The position numbers and the translations under genes were made by a program. DNA of 62,984 bases from Rhodospirillaceae bacterium (GTDB lineage Bacteria; Pseudomonadota; Alphaproteobacteria; Bin65), in contig JAPPLJ010000053.1 in NCBI GenBank assembly GCA_028819475.1, positions 1-62,984 of the forward strand, read 5' to 3'. Below, piece by piece: positions 53,398-62,938 of the stretch. Position 1 is the first letter of the stretch. The number at the start of each line of letters is the position of its first letter. The notes below the pieces were generated by a model that saw nothing but the letters and a program-made list of their open reading frames with translations, made no database searches and was not told where the DNA came from.

Positions 53398-55005
53398 ATG
53401 GCCAAGAACCTGGCGGCCTGGGATCCGGAGGACGACGCCTTCTGGCAAGCCGAAGGCAAGCGTGTCGCAACGCGGAACCTCTGGATCTCGATTCCCTGCC
53501 TGCTGTGCGGCTTCGCGGTGTGGCTGTACTGGGGGATCATCACGGTTCAGATGATCAATCTGAAGTTCCCCTTCTCCCAGGCGGAACTATTCACCCTTGC
53601 CGCGATCGCCGGACTGAGCGGCGCGACCCTGCGTATCCCTTCCTCCTTCTTCATCCGCATTGCAGGCGGCCGCAACACGATTTTCCTGACGACGGCGCTG
53701 TTAATCCTCCCGGCGGCGGGAACGGGCTTCCTGCTGCAGGATCCAGCAACGCCCCTGTGGCAGTTCCAGATCATGGCTCTGCTGTCGGGCTTCGGCGGCG
53801 GCAACTTCGCCTCCTCAATGTCGAACATCTCGTTTTTCTATCCGAAGAAGGTCCAGGGTTACTCGCTCGGCATGAATGCCGGCCTCGGCAATTTCGGCGT
53901 CACCACAATGCAAATCCTGGTGCCGCTGGTGATGACGATCGGTGTTTTCGGCGGTTCCGCACTGATTCTCGAGAACAGTTCGGGCACCCTTGTCGGCAAG
54001 ATTCCCGCCGGGACCGAGACCTATATCCACAACGCAGGCTATATCTGGGTCGCCATCCTGATTCCGCTGGTGATCGCCGCATGGTTCGGCATGAACAACA
54101 TCACTGCGAGCCATGTCTCGCCGGGCCTCGGCTCGACGGTCGCTGCCTTCGGCAAGATCCTGGGCATGCTGGCGATCGGCCTGATTACCGCGGCGATCGG
54201 ACTGTGGCTGCTGCTGCCGGAGAAGGCCGGCGGCTCCGGCCTGGAACTGAGCAAGTGGCTCGTCCTGCCTCTCGTCATTGCTGCAACGGTATTCGCCTTG
54301 CGGCTCATTCCCGGCACGATCCGCCAGAGCCTCGACCAGCAATACTCGATCTTCCAGAACAAGCACACCTGGGCGATGACGGTCATCTACACGATGACCT
54401 TCGGTTCCTTCATCGGTTACGCCGCCGCCTTCGGCCTCGCGATCAAGGTGGTGTTCGGCTTCCAGCATATCGAGGTCGACGGCGTGATGACCCACACGAC
54501 GGTCAACCCGAACGGGCCGAGCGCCTTGATGTATGCTTGGACCGGGCCGTTTATCGGCGCGTTGATCCGCCCGATCGGCGGCATGATTTCCGACCGCCTG
54601 GGCGGCGCGCTGGTTACGCAGATCATCTCCGTCGTCATGGTCGTCTGCGCGCTGGGCGTCGCGTACTTCCTGTCGCTCGCCTACGCCTCGCCGACGCCGG
54701 AAGAATATTTCGTACCTTTCCTGATCCTGTTCCTGATCCTGTTTGCCGCGACCGGGATCGGCAACGGCTCCACCTTCCGCACCATCGCCATTGTCTTCGA
54801 CAAGGTGCAGGCCGGCCCGGTTCTGGGCTGGACATCGGCAGTCGCCGCCTACGGCGCCTTCATCATCCCCAAGGTGTTCGGCGAGCAGATCAAGGCGACC
54901 ACGCCGGAATACGCCCTTTACGGCTTCGCAGCCTTCTATTTGGTTTGTATCGGCATCAACTGGTGGTTCTATCTGCGCAAGAATGCGTATGTGAAGAACC
55001 CGTAA
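53398..55005 (+). CDS. narK2: NarK2-type nitrate/nitrite antiporter (MFS)
   Basis: 535 aa, longer than NarK1 because of extra periplasmic/cytoplasmic loops. Signatures: GATLRIPSSFFIRIAGGRNT, FGGGNFASSMSNISFFYPKK, NAGLGNFGVTTMQILVPLV and GTFRTIAI-type GNGSTFRTIAIVF. NarK2 forms exchange nitrate for nitrite. GGAGAGG precedes ATG 53398. It lies 58 bp after narK1; in some relatives the two are fused into one protein, but here they are separate. Confidence 0.93.
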   Translation: MAKNLAAWDPEDDAFWQAEGKRVATRNLWISIPCLLCGFAVWLYWGIITVQMINLKFPFSQAELFTLAAIAGLSGATLRIPSSFFIRIAGGRNTIFLTTALLILPAAGTGFLLQDPATPLWQFQIMALLSGFGGGNFASSMSNISFFYPKKVQGYSLGMNAGLGNFGVTTMQILVPLVMTIGVFGGSALILENSSGTLVGKIPAGTETYIHNAGYIWVAILIPLVIAAWFGMNNITASHVSPGLGSTVAAFGKILGMLAIGLITAAIGLWLLLPEKAGGSGLELSKWLVLPLVIAATVFALRLIPGTIRQSLDQQYSIFQNKHTWAMTVIYTMTFGSFIGYAAAFGLAIKVVFGFQHIEVDGVMTHTTVNPNGPSALMYAWTGPFIGALIRPIGGMISDRLGGALVTQIISVVMVVCALGVAYFLSLAYASPTPEEYFVPFLILFLILFAATGIGNGSTFRTIAIVFDKVQAGPVLGWTSAVAAYGAFIIPKVFGEQIKATTPEYALYGFAAFYLVCIGINWWFYLRKNAYVKNP

Positions 55006-55018
55006 GGAGACGGACCCG

Positions 55019-58000
55019 ATGAGCCATTTCCTGGACCGGCTGACCTTCTTCAGGAAGACCGTCGATACCTTCGCGGACGGACACGGCATCGTCACCAACG
55101 AGGACCGCGACTGGGAGGATTCCTACCGGGCGCGCTGGCAGCACGACAAGATCGTGCGCTCGACCCATGGCGTGAACTGCACCGGCTCGTGCAGCTGGAA
55201 GATTTACGTCAAGGGCGGGATCATCACCTGGGAAACGCAGCAGACCGACTATCCGCGGACCCGGCCGGACCTGCCGAACCACGAACCGCGCGGCTGCTCG
55301 CGGGGCGCCAGCTATTCCTGGTACATCTACAGCGCCAACAGGCTGAAATATCCGCTGGTGCGTAGCCGGCTGGTCCGGCACTGGCGCGAGGCGCGCAAGA
55401 CCATGGCGCCGGTCGCGGCGTGGGCATCGATCGTCGAAGACCCGGCCAGGCGCACCGACTACCAGCGCGTGCGCGGGCTGGGCGGTTTCGTCCGTTCCGA
55501 CTGGGACGAGGTTAACGAGATTGTCGCGGCGGCCAACGTCTACACGATCAAGACCCACGGGCCGGACCGGGTGATCGGCTTCTCGCCGATCCCGGCCATG
55601 TCTATGGTCTCCTACGCGGCGGGCTCGCGTTACTTGTCGCTGATCGGCGGCGTGTGCATGAGCTTCTACGACTGGTATTGCGACCTGCCGCCGTCGAGCC
55701 CGCAGACCTGGGGCGAGCAGACCGACGTGCCGGAAAGCGCGGACTGGTACAACTCCACCTTCCTGATGATGTGGGGCTCGAACGTGCCGCAGACGCGCAC
55801 GCCCGACGCCCATTTCATGACCGAGGTCCGCTACAAGGGCGCGACCACGGTGACGGTCACACCGGACTACAGCGAGGCGTCGAAATTTGCCGACATCTGG
55901 CTCAATCCCAAGCAGGGCACAGATGCCGCGCTGGCAATGGCGATGGGCCATGTGATCCTCAGGGAATGGCACCTCACCGGCAAGAGCGCGTATTTCGAGG
56001 ACTATTGCCGGCGCTACACCGACATGCCGTTCCTGGTGACCTTGCGGAAAACCGGGGACGGCTACGTGCCGGACCGCATGCTGCGCGCCTCCGACGTGCC
56101 CGGCGCGCTCGGGCAATCCAACAATCCCGAGTGGAAGACCGTCGCGGTCGACGAGGCCCGGGGCGACGCGCTGGTCTGCCCGGTCGGCTCGATCGGCTTC
56201 CGCTGGGGCGAAACCGGCAAGTGGAACATCGAGGAAAAGGACGGCGCCGACGGCGCGGAGACGAAACTGCGCCTGAGCCTGATCGACATCAGGGACGATA
56301 TCGCTCCGGTCGGCTTCCCCTATTTCGGCAACGCGCAGCACGATCATTTCGCCGGCACGGACCATGACGACGTGCTGTGGCGCAACGTGCCGGTGAAGAC
56401 GGTCGAGACGCTGAACGGCGCGACGCCGGTCGCTTCGGTCTACGATCTGTTCGTCGCGAATTACGGGCTCGATCGCGGGCTCGGCGGCGGGAATGTCGCC
56501 GAGTCCTACGACGACGACGTGCCCTACACTCCGGCGTGGCAGGAGCGCATCACCGGCGTCGCCCGGGACAAGGTGATCTCCGTGGCACGCCAGTTCGCGG
56601 AGAACGCGCACAAGACAGAGGGCCGCTCGATGGTCATCGTCGGCGCCGCGCTCAACCACTGGTACCACATGGACATGATCTACCGCGGCATCATCAACAT
56701 GCTGGTGATGTGCGGCTGCGTCGGCAAACCCGGCGGGGGCTGGTCGCATTATGTCGGACAGGAGAAGCTGCGGCCTCAGACCGGCTGGCTGCCGCTCGCC
56801 TTCGCCCTCGACTGGAACCGCCCGCCGCGGCAGATGAACAGCACCTCGTTCTGGTACAGCCACACCGACCAGTGGCGCTACGAGAAGCTGGCCGTCGACG
56901 AAATCGTCTCGCCGTTGGCGCCAGAAGGCGATTGGGAGTCGCTGAGCCTGGTCGACTTCAACGTCCGGTCGGAGCGGATGGGCTGGCTGCCTTCCGCCCC
57001 GCAGCTGGAAACCAACCCGCTGGAAGTGACCCGTGCGACCGGCGATGGCGATCCGGTGGCAGCAGCGGTCGACGGGCTCAAGGCCGGGACATTGCGCCTG
57101 TCCTGCGAAGATCCGGACAATCCGGCGAACTGGCCGCGCAACCTGTTCGTCTGGCGCTCCAACCTTCTCGGGTCGAGCGGCAAGGGCCATGAATATTTCC
57201 TGAAGCACCTGCTGGGCACCCAGCACGGCGTGCAGGGCAAGGAACTCGGCGAATCGGGCGACCGAAAACCGGTCGAGGTCGCCTGGCACGACGCCGCGCC
57301 GGAAGGCAAGCTCGACCTGCTGGTGACGCTCGACTTCCGCATGTCGACGACCTGCCTCTACTCGGACATCGTCCTGCCGACGGCGACCTGGTACGAGAAG
57401 AACGATCTCAACACGTCGGATATGCACCCCTTCATCCACCCGCTTTCCGCCGCGGTCGACCCGGTGTGGGAGACGCGCAGCGACTGGGAGATATTCAAGG
57501 GCATCGCGAAGAAATTCTCCGAGGTCGCCGAAGGGGAACTGGGCACGGAGCGCGACCTCGTGCTGGTGCCGACCCTGCACGACACACCGATGGAACTGGC
57601 GCAGGCGACCGATGTCAGGGATTGGAAGAAGGGCGAATGCGAAGCCGTTCCGGGCAAGACCATGCCGAACATGGTCGTGGTCGAGCGCGACTATCCGAGC
57701 ACCTACAAGAAATTCACCGCGCTCGGTCCGCTGATGTCGAAGGCCGGCAACGGCGGCAAGGGCATCAGCTGGAACACCGAGAACGAGGTCGAATTCCTCA
57801 AGCGGCTGAACGGCGAGGTGCGCGAGGACGGCGTCTCGAAGGGCCTGCCGAAGATCGAGACCGATATCGACGCGACCGAGGTCGTCCTGGCGCTGGCCCC
57901 GGAGACCAACGGTCATGTCGCGGTCAAGGCGTGGGCGGCGCTGGGCAAGGCTACCGGCCGCGAGCACGAGCACCTGGCGGCGGCGCGCGAGGAAGACAAG

Positions 58001-58786
58001 CTGCGCTTCCGCGATCTGCAGGCGCAGCCGCGCAAGATCATCTCCTCGCCGACCTGGTCCGGCGTCGAGGCGGAAAACGTCACCTACACCGCCGGCTACA
58101 CCAACGTCCACGAACTGATCCCCTGGCGCACGCTGAGCGGGCGGCAGCAGCTCTACCAGGATCATCTCTGGATGCGCGCCTTCGGCGAACAGCTGTGCGT
58201 GTACAAGCCGCCGATCGATACGAAGACGATCCGGCCGATCATCGACGACAAGGACAATGGCAGTCCGCAGGTCGTGCTGAATTTCATCACGCCGCACCAG
58301 AAATGGGGCATCCACAGCACCTACACCGACAACCTGCTGATGCTGACCCTGTCGCGCGGCGGGCCGATCGTGTGGATCAGCGAAATCGACGCCGGCAAAG
58401 CCGGCATCGAGGACAATGACTGGATCGAGGCCTACAATGCGAACGGGGCCCTGGTCGCCCGCGCAGTCGTGAGCCAGCGGGTGCCGGAGGGCATGACGCT
58501 GATGTATCACGCCCAGGAGAAGATCGTGAACGTGCCGGGCAGCGAGGTGACGGGGTCGCGCGGCGGCATCCACAACTCGGTCACCCGCGCCACCGTCAAG
58601 CCGACCCACATGGTCGGCGGCTACGCCCAGCAATCCTACGGCTTCAACTACTACGGCACCGTCGGCTCGAACCGCGACGAGTTCGTGATCGTGCGCAAGA
58701 TGCAGACGGTCGACTGGCTGGAAGGCCCCTACCGGGGCCCTGCCATGGAATCGGCCATGGAATCGGCGATGGAGGCGGCGGAATGA
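55019..58786 (+). CDS. narG: Respiratory nitrate reductase alpha subunit
   Basis: 1255 aa, normal length. Mo-bisMGD catalytic subunit on the cytoplasmic side. The FS0 cluster ligands are H50, C54, C58 (HGVNCTGSCSW) and C93 (GCSRGAS). The Mo-ligand Asp lies in YDWYCDLPP; the family-conserved GWSHYVGQEKLRPQTGW and YWVLSG-type regions follow. Reduces nitrate to nitrite with electrons from quinol via NarHI. AAGGAG precedes ATG 55019. Its stop overlaps narH by 4 bp. Confidence 0.98.
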   Translation: MSHFLDRLTFFRKTVDTFADGHGIVTNEDRDWEDSYRARWQHDKIVRSTHGVNCTGSCSWKIYVKGGIITWETQQTDYPRTRPDLPNHEPRGCSRGASYSWYIYSANRLKYPLVRSRLVRHWREARKTMAPVAAWASIVEDPARRTDYQRVRGLGGFVRSDWDEVNEIVAAANVYTIKTHGPDRVIGFSPIPAMSMVSYAAGSRYLSLIGGVCMSFYDWYCDLPPSSPQTWGEQTDVPESADWYNSTFLMMWGSNVPQTRTPDAHFMTEVRYKGATTVTVTPDYSEASKFADIWLNPKQGTDAALAMAMGHVILREWHLTGKSAYFEDYCRRYTDMPFLVTLRKTGDGYVPDRMLRASDVPGALGQSNNPEWKTVAVDEARGDALVCPVGSIGFRWGETGKWNIEEKDGADGAETKLRLSLIDIRDDIAPVGFPYFGNAQHDHFAGTDHDDVLWRNVPVKTVETLNGATPVASVYDLFVANYGLDRGLGGGNVAESYDDDVPYTPAWQERITGVARDKVISVARQFAENAHKTEGRSMVIVGAALNHWYHMDMIYRGIINMLVMCGCVGKPGGGWSHYVGQEKLRPQTGWLPLAFALDWNRPPRQMNSTSFWYSHTDQWRYEKLAVDEIVSPLAPEGDWESLSLVDFNVRSERMGWLPSAPQLETNPLEVTRATGDGDPVAAAVDGLKAGTLRLSCEDPDNPANWPRNLFVWRSNLLGSSGKGHEYFLKHLLGTQHGVQGKELGESGDRKPVEVAWHDAAPEGKLDLLVTLDFRMSTTCLYSDIVLPTATWYEKNDLNTSDMHPFIHPLSAAVDPVWETRSDWEIFKGIAKKFSEVAEGELGTERDLVLVPTLHDTPMELAQATDVRDWKKGECEAVPGKTMPNMVVVERDYPSTYKKFTALGPLMSKAGNGGKGISWNTENEVEFLKRLNGEVREDGVSKGLPKIETDIDATEVVLALAPETNGHVAVKAWAALGKATGREHEHLAAAREEDKLRFRDLQAQPRKIISSPTWSGVEAENVTYTAGYTNVHELIPWRTLSGRQQLYQDHLWMRAFGEQLCVYKPPIDTKTIRPIIDDKDNGSPQVVLNFITPHQKWGIHSTYTDNLLMLTLSRGGPIVWISEIDAGKAGIEDNDWIEAYNANGALVARAVVSQRVPEGMTLMYHAQEKIVNVPGSEVTGSRGGIHNSVTRATVKPTHMVGGYAQQSYGFNYYGTVGSNRDEFVIVRKMQTVDWLEGPYRGPAMESAMESAMEAAE

Positions 58787-60327
58787 AGATTCGCGCGCAG
58801 ATCGGCAAGGTCCTGAACCTCGACAAGTGCATCGGCTGCCACACCTGCTCGGTGACCTGCAAGAATGTCTGGACCAGCCGCGAGGGCATGGAATACGTCT
58901 GGTTCAACAATGTCGAGACCAAGCCCGGCGTCGGCTATCCCAAGGAATGGGAGAACCAGGAGGTCTGGAACGGCGGCTGGGTGCGCAAGAAGAACGGCCG
59001 CATCGTGCCGAAGATGGGCGGCAAGCTGCGCATCCTGGCGAAGATATTCGCCAATCCGGACATGCCGCAGATCGACGACTATTACGAGCCCTTCACCTTC
59101 GACTACGAGCATCTGCACAACGCGCCCGAATCCCAGGCGCCGCCCACGGCGCGGCCGCGCTCGCTGATCAGCGGCGAGCGGATGGACAAGGTGAAATGGG
59201 GTCCGAACTGGGAGGAAATCCTCGGCGGCGAATTCTCCAAGCGCAGCAAGGACGTGAATTTCGAGGCGCTCGAAAAGGACATCTACGGCCAGTTCGAAAA
59301 CACCTTCATGATGTACCTGCCGCGGCTGTGCGAGCACTGCCTGAACCCGAGCTGCGTCGCGGCCTGCCCGTCGGGCGCGATCTACAAGCGCGAAGAGGAC
59401 GGCATCGTCCTGATCGACCAGGACAAGTGCCGCGGCTGGCGCATGTGCGTCTCCGCCTGCCCCTACAAGAAGATCTACTACAACTGGCGCTCCGGGAAGT
59501 CGGAGAAGTGCATCTTCTGCTACCCGCGGATTGAGGCGGGGCAGCCGACGGTCTGTTCGGAAACCTGCGTCGGGCGCATCCGCTATCTCGGCGTGCTGAT
59601 GTACGACGCCGACCGGATCGAGGAGGCCGCGGCGGCGGAAGATCCGCAGGACCTGTACCAGGCGCAGCTCGACATCTTCCTCGACCCGTTCGATCCGGCC
59701 GTTATCCGGCAGGCGCTGGAAGACGGGGTGCCCCAGGCCTGGATCGACGCGGCGCAGCGCTCGCCGGTCTGGCGCATGGCGATGGACTGGAAGGTCGCCT
59801 TCCCGCTCCATCCGGAATACCGCACCCTGCCGATGGTCTGGTACGTGCCGCCGCTCTCGCCGATTCAGTCGGCAGCCGAGGCCGGTGCGCTGGGCTTGAA
59901 CGGCGCCATTCCGGACGTGTCGCAGTTGCGCATCCCGCTCCGGTACCTCGCCAACATGCTGACCGCGGGCGACGAGGCGCCGGTCAAACTGGCCCTGGAG
60001 CGGATGCTCGCCATGCGGGCCTACATGCGGGCCAAACATGTCGACGGCGCGCGCGAAATTCGCGTCCTCGAGCAGGTCGGGCTCACCGAGACCGATATCG
60101 AGGACATGTACCAGACCATGGCGATCGCGAACTTCGAGGACCGGTTCGTGATCCCGACGACCCACCGCGAATATGCCGAGGAGGCCTTCGACCTGCGCGG
60201 CGAGTGCGGCTTCAGCTTCGGCGACGGCTGCAGCGGCGGCAGCGGCAAGCTCGACCTGTTCAGCCACGAGGTCCGGGTCGGGCCGAGCGCCGGCGGCCGG
60301 GCGGACCGGGCCGGCGCACCCCGATGA
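58783..60327 (+). CDS. narH: Respiratory nitrate reductase beta subunit
   Basis: 514 aa iron-sulfur subunit. Cluster cysteines: CIGCHTCSVTC (16-26), CEHCLNPSCVAAC (183-195), CRGWRMCVSAC (216-226, with the Trp that makes the 3Fe-4S cluster) and CIFC plus CSETC (243-262). It passes electrons from NarI to NarG. ATG 58783 overlaps the narG stop. The C-terminal Gly-rich tail ends at 60327, in the 14-bp repeat region before narJ. Confidence 0.98.
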   Translation: MKIRAQIGKVLNLDKCIGCHTCSVTCKNVWTSREGMEYVWFNNVETKPGVGYPKEWENQEVWNGGWVRKKNGRIVPKMGGKLRILAKIFANPDMPQIDDYYEPFTFDYEHLHNAPESQAPPTARPRSLISGERMDKVKWGPNWEEILGGEFSKRSKDVNFEALEKDIYGQFENTFMMYLPRLCEHCLNPSCVAACPSGAIYKREEDGIVLIDQDKCRGWRMCVSACPYKKIYYNWRSGKSEKCIFCYPRIEAGQPTVCSETCVGRIRYLGVLMYDADRIEEAAAAEDPQDLYQAQLDIFLDPFDPAVIRQALEDGVPQAWIDAAQRSPVWRMAMDWKVAFPLHPEYRTLPMVWYVPPLSPIQSAAEAGALGLNGAIPDVSQLRIPLRYLANMLTAGDEAPVKLALERMLAMRAYMRAKHVDGAREIRVLEQVGLTETDIEDMYQTMAIANFEDRFVIPTTHREYAEEAFDLRGECGFSFGDGCSGGSGKLDLFSHEVRVGPSAGGRADRAGAPR

Positions 60328-60368
60328 AGGCCCCCCGATGAGGATCCGCAGATGAAGGCCGGCCGATG
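60323..60368 (+). repeat. 14-bp periodic GATGA repeats between narH and narJ
   Basis: GATGA occurs at 60323, 60337, 60351 and 60365, exactly 14 bp apart, each followed by an A- or G-rich triplet and C-rich sequence. The first overlaps the narH stop, the last is the narJ start. The ATG at 60324 is in frame with narJ but meets a TGA after five codons. Such decoy starts could affect narJ translation. Confidence 0.55.
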
Positions 60369-61088
60369 AAGACCTACCGGGCACTGGCGGCCCTGCTGCA
60401 CTATCCCTCTGCCGAACTGGCCGAGGCGGCGGGCGAGGTCGCCGCCCTGGTCAAGGCGGAGGCGCGCCTGTCCCGGCAGGCCGCGGCGGCGCTCGACCGG
60501 CTGGCGGCGCAGCTGACCCTCGGCGACCTGCTGAGCGCGCAGGAGGCCTATGTCGGCCTGTTCGACCGGTCGCGCAGCCTGTCCCTGCACCTGTTCGAGC
60601 ATATCCACGGCGAATCCCGCGACCGCGGCCAGGCGATGGTCAACCTGGCGGCGCATTACGAGGCGCACGGCTACAGCATCGAGTCGAACGAACTGCCCGA
60701 CTATCTGCCGCTGTTCCTCGAATTCCTCTCCCTGGTCGAGCCGCACGAGGCGGCGGATCTGCTGTCGGACGTGGCCCATATTCTCGCCGCGATCCGCATC
60801 CGGCTGGAGCGGCGCGGCAGCGACTATGCCGGGGTCTTCCGGGCGCTCGAGGAACTGGCCGCCCGGAAACCCGACCGCGCCGCCGTCGACAGCCTCCTGG
60901 AACGGGACAGGCCGCCCGAAGAGGAAGCCGCCGACCTCGACAAGGAATGGGAGGAGGCGCCGGCCTTCGATGGCGCCCCGGCCGGAGCCCCGGACGGCGG
61001 CTGCGCCGCGGCGCGCGACACCCTCAACCGCATGGCGGAGCTTGCGGCAGACCCGCACCCGCATCCGCCCCGGCAGGACGGAGCATGA
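60366..61088 (+). CDS. narJ: Nitrate reductase assembly chaperone
   Basis: 240 aa, cytoplasmic TorD-like all-helical chaperone needed for cofactor insertion into NarG and membrane attachment. MKTYRALAALLHYPSAELAE is the standard NarJ start; SLSLHLFEHIHGESRDRGQAM and LPDYLPLFLEFLSL are conserved. ATG 60366; its stop overlaps narI by 4 bp. Confidence 0.95.
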   Translation: MKTYRALAALLHYPSAELAEAAGEVAALVKAEARLSRQAAAALDRLAAQLTLGDLLSAQEAYVGLFDRSRSLSLHLFEHIHGESRDRGQAMVNLAAHYEAHGYSIESNELPDYLPLFLEFLSLVEPHEAADLLSDVAHILAAIRIRLERRGSDYAGVFRALEELAARKPDRAAVDSLLERDRPPEEEAADLDKEWEEAPAFDGAPAGAPDGGCAAARDTLNRMAELAADPHPHPPRQDGA

Positions 61089-61795
61089 TCATGGGCGACT
61101 GGTTCCATATCCTCGTCTTCGGCTACTACCCCTATTTCGCGGCCACGGTGTTCCTGGCCGGCAGCCTGATCCGCTTCGACCGCGAGCAATACACCTGGCG
61201 CAGCGGATCGAGCCAGCTGCTGCGGCGCCGGCAGCTCATCATGGGCAGCGTGCTGTTCCATGTCGGCATCCTGATGCTGTTCCTCGGCCATCTCGTCGGC
61301 CTGCTGACGCCGAAGGAGATCTACCACGCCGTCGGCCTCAGCTCCGGCGCCAAGCAGATGCTGGCGATCGTCGCCGGCGGCATCTTCGGCATCGTCTGCT
61401 TCATCGGCCTTTCCATGCTGCTGCACCGGCGCCTCGCCGACCAGCGCATCCGCCGGACGTCGAGCGTCATGGATATCGCGATCCTGGCCCTGCTGTGGGT
61501 CCAGCTCGTGCTCGGCATGGCGACCATCCCCTTCTCCTGGGCGCACCGGGAGGGCGGCGAGATCATGGTCGCCCTGTCGCTGTGGGCGCAGAAGATCGTC
61601 ACCTTCCAGGCCGACGCGGCGGACTATGTCGCCGACGTCCACTGGATCTACCAGCTGCACATCTTCCTCGGCGTCACCGTCTTCCTGGTCTTCCCGTTCA
61701 GCCGCCTGGTCCATATCTGGAGCGCGCCGGTCGGCTATCTCGGGCGGCGCGGCTACCAGGTGGTGCGCACCCGGGAAGGCCGCCGTGCCGCCTGA
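61085..61795 (+). CDS. narI: Respiratory nitrate reductase gamma subunit (cytochrome b)
   Basis: 236 aa, five TM helices. Heme ligands H59 and H69 (LFHVGILMLFLGHLVG) and H192 and H210 (LHIFLGVT...RLVHIW). It oxidises quinol on the periplasmic side and anchors NarGH. ATG 61085 overlaps narJ (ATGA); ATG 61091 is an alternative. The 3' end overlaps GTG 61785 of the next gene. Confidence 0.97.
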   Translation: MIMGDWFHILVFGYYPYFAATVFLAGSLIRFDREQYTWRSGSSQLLRRRQLIMGSVLFHVGILMLFLGHLVGLLTPKEIYHAVGLSSGAKQMLAIVAGGIFGIVCFIGLSMLLHRRLADQRIRRTSSVMDIAILALLWVQLVLGMATIPFSWAHREGGEIMVALSLWAQKIVTFQADAADYVADVHWIYQLHIFLGVTVFLVFPFSRLVHIWSAPVGYLGRRGYQVVRTREGRRAA

Positions 61796-62663
61796 CGCGC
61801 CCGGGACTGATTCGACCATGCCCGATCCGGCCGCGCCCGATTCGAACACGCCCGATTCGAACACGGCCGGTCCGATAACGACCGATCCGCCCGCGACCGC
61901 GATCCGCGTCAACGATCGCTGCATCGACGAGGACGCGATCCTGCGCGAGATGCAGTATCACCCGGCGGAGAATGTCGCCGCCGCCCGCCACGCCGCGGCC
62001 GAATGGCTGGTCATCCGGGCCCTGCTGCTCGACCGGGCGCGCGCGCTCGGCATCGACGCGGCGGACGAGGCGGACGAGGCGGCGGCGGTCCAGGCCGTGA
62101 TCGAGCGCGAGGTCGACGTTCCGGCGCCGGCCGAGGCCGAGTGCCGCCGCTACTACGACAACAACCCGGCGCGCTTCCACAGCGCCGACCTGGTCGAGGC
62201 GGCGCACATCCTGCTGGCCGCCGCGCCCGACGACGAAGACCGGCGCGCCCGGGCCGAAGCGCAGGCCGCGGAGCTGATCGGCCTGTTGGCCGCCGCGCCG
62301 GAGCGGTTCGGCGAGCTGGCGCAGGCGCATTCGGCCTGCGATTCGCGGCACAATGACGGCCGGCTCGGCCAGCTGTCGCGCGGCGATACGGTGCCGGAGA
62401 TGGAAACCTTCCTGTTCAACCTGGAGGAGGGGCAGATCTCGCCGGTCCCGGTCAGGACGCGCTACGGCGTCCATGTCGTGCGCGTCGACAAGCGCGTGGC
62501 GGGCCGGGCGCTGCCCTACGAGGCGGTCGCCGGCAAGGTCGCCGACTATCTGCAGGAGGCGTCCTGGCGCCGCGCCTTCCGCCAGTATGTCCAGCTGCTC
62601 GCCGGCGACGCCCGCATCACCGGCTTCGACATCGCCGCCGCGGACTCGCCGCTCGTCCAGTAG
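61785..62663 (+). CDS. PpiC/NifM-like peptidyl-prolyl cis-trans isomerase
   Basis: 292 aa from GTG 61785, which has GGAAGG 5 bases upstream and overlaps narI by 11 bp; ATG 61818 is an alternative that would drop 11 residues. The N terminus has tandem PDSNT units from a repeated 15-base DNA motif. The parvulin domain follows: AAHILLAAAPDDEDR, FGELAQAHSACDSRHNDGRL and GQLSRGDTVPEMETFLF. No signal peptide. NifM-like isomerases occur directly after narGHJI in other denitrifiers such as Pseudomonas aeruginosa, so a role in nitrate reductase maturation is likely. Confidence 0.88.
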   Translation: MPPDAPGTDSTMPDPAAPDSNTPDSNTAGPITTDPPATAIRVNDRCIDEDAILREMQYHPAENVAAARHAAAEWLVIRALLLDRARALGIDAADEADEAAAVQAVIEREVDVPAPAEAECRRYYDNNPARFHSADLVEAAHILLAAAPDDEDRRARAEAQAAELIGLLAAAPERFGELAQAHSACDSRHNDGRLGQLSRGDTVPEMETFLFNLEEGQISPVPVRTRYGVHVVRVDKRVAGRALPYEAVAGKVADYLQEASWRRAFRQYVQLLAGDARITGFDIAAADSPLVQ

Positions 62664-62786
62664 CGCGGGATCGGGCGGGCGCCGGGGCGGGAATACGGGC
62701 GGGGATGCGCCCCCGGACCGGCCGGCGACCGCCCGGAACCGCCCTCGACGCCGGACCGGCGCCCGCGGGCGCGCCCTGTAACATGT

Positions 62787-62811
62787 GTCATGAAATGTCA
62801 TGATTCGTCAT
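62787..62811 (-). repeat. ATGAC 10-bp phased repeat, copy 6
   Basis: Three perfect units read as GTCAT on the plus strand at 62787, 62797 and 62807. On the minus strand the flank is GGCCGGAAACGGGAAAAC, as at copies 1 and 5. It lies in the gene-free end 62664-62984, which otherwise shows only a G/C-rich CCCCTCCCC repeat near 62860. Confidence 0.7.
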
Positions 62812-62938
62812 GTTTTCCCGTTTCCGGCCGACTTCTCCGCCCCAAGTCCAGCAGTCCCCCTCCCCTTGGGGGAGGGGCTAGGGGAGGGGTCGTCCGACGC
62901 CGCACCGATGTCCGATCCCGGCACCGCGACAGGGTCCG

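Noticed and set aside
54956..58633. Very long minus-strand reading frame opposite narG
   Set aside because: It is an antisense shadow caused by high GC and codon bias; narG on the other strand has all catalytic residues.
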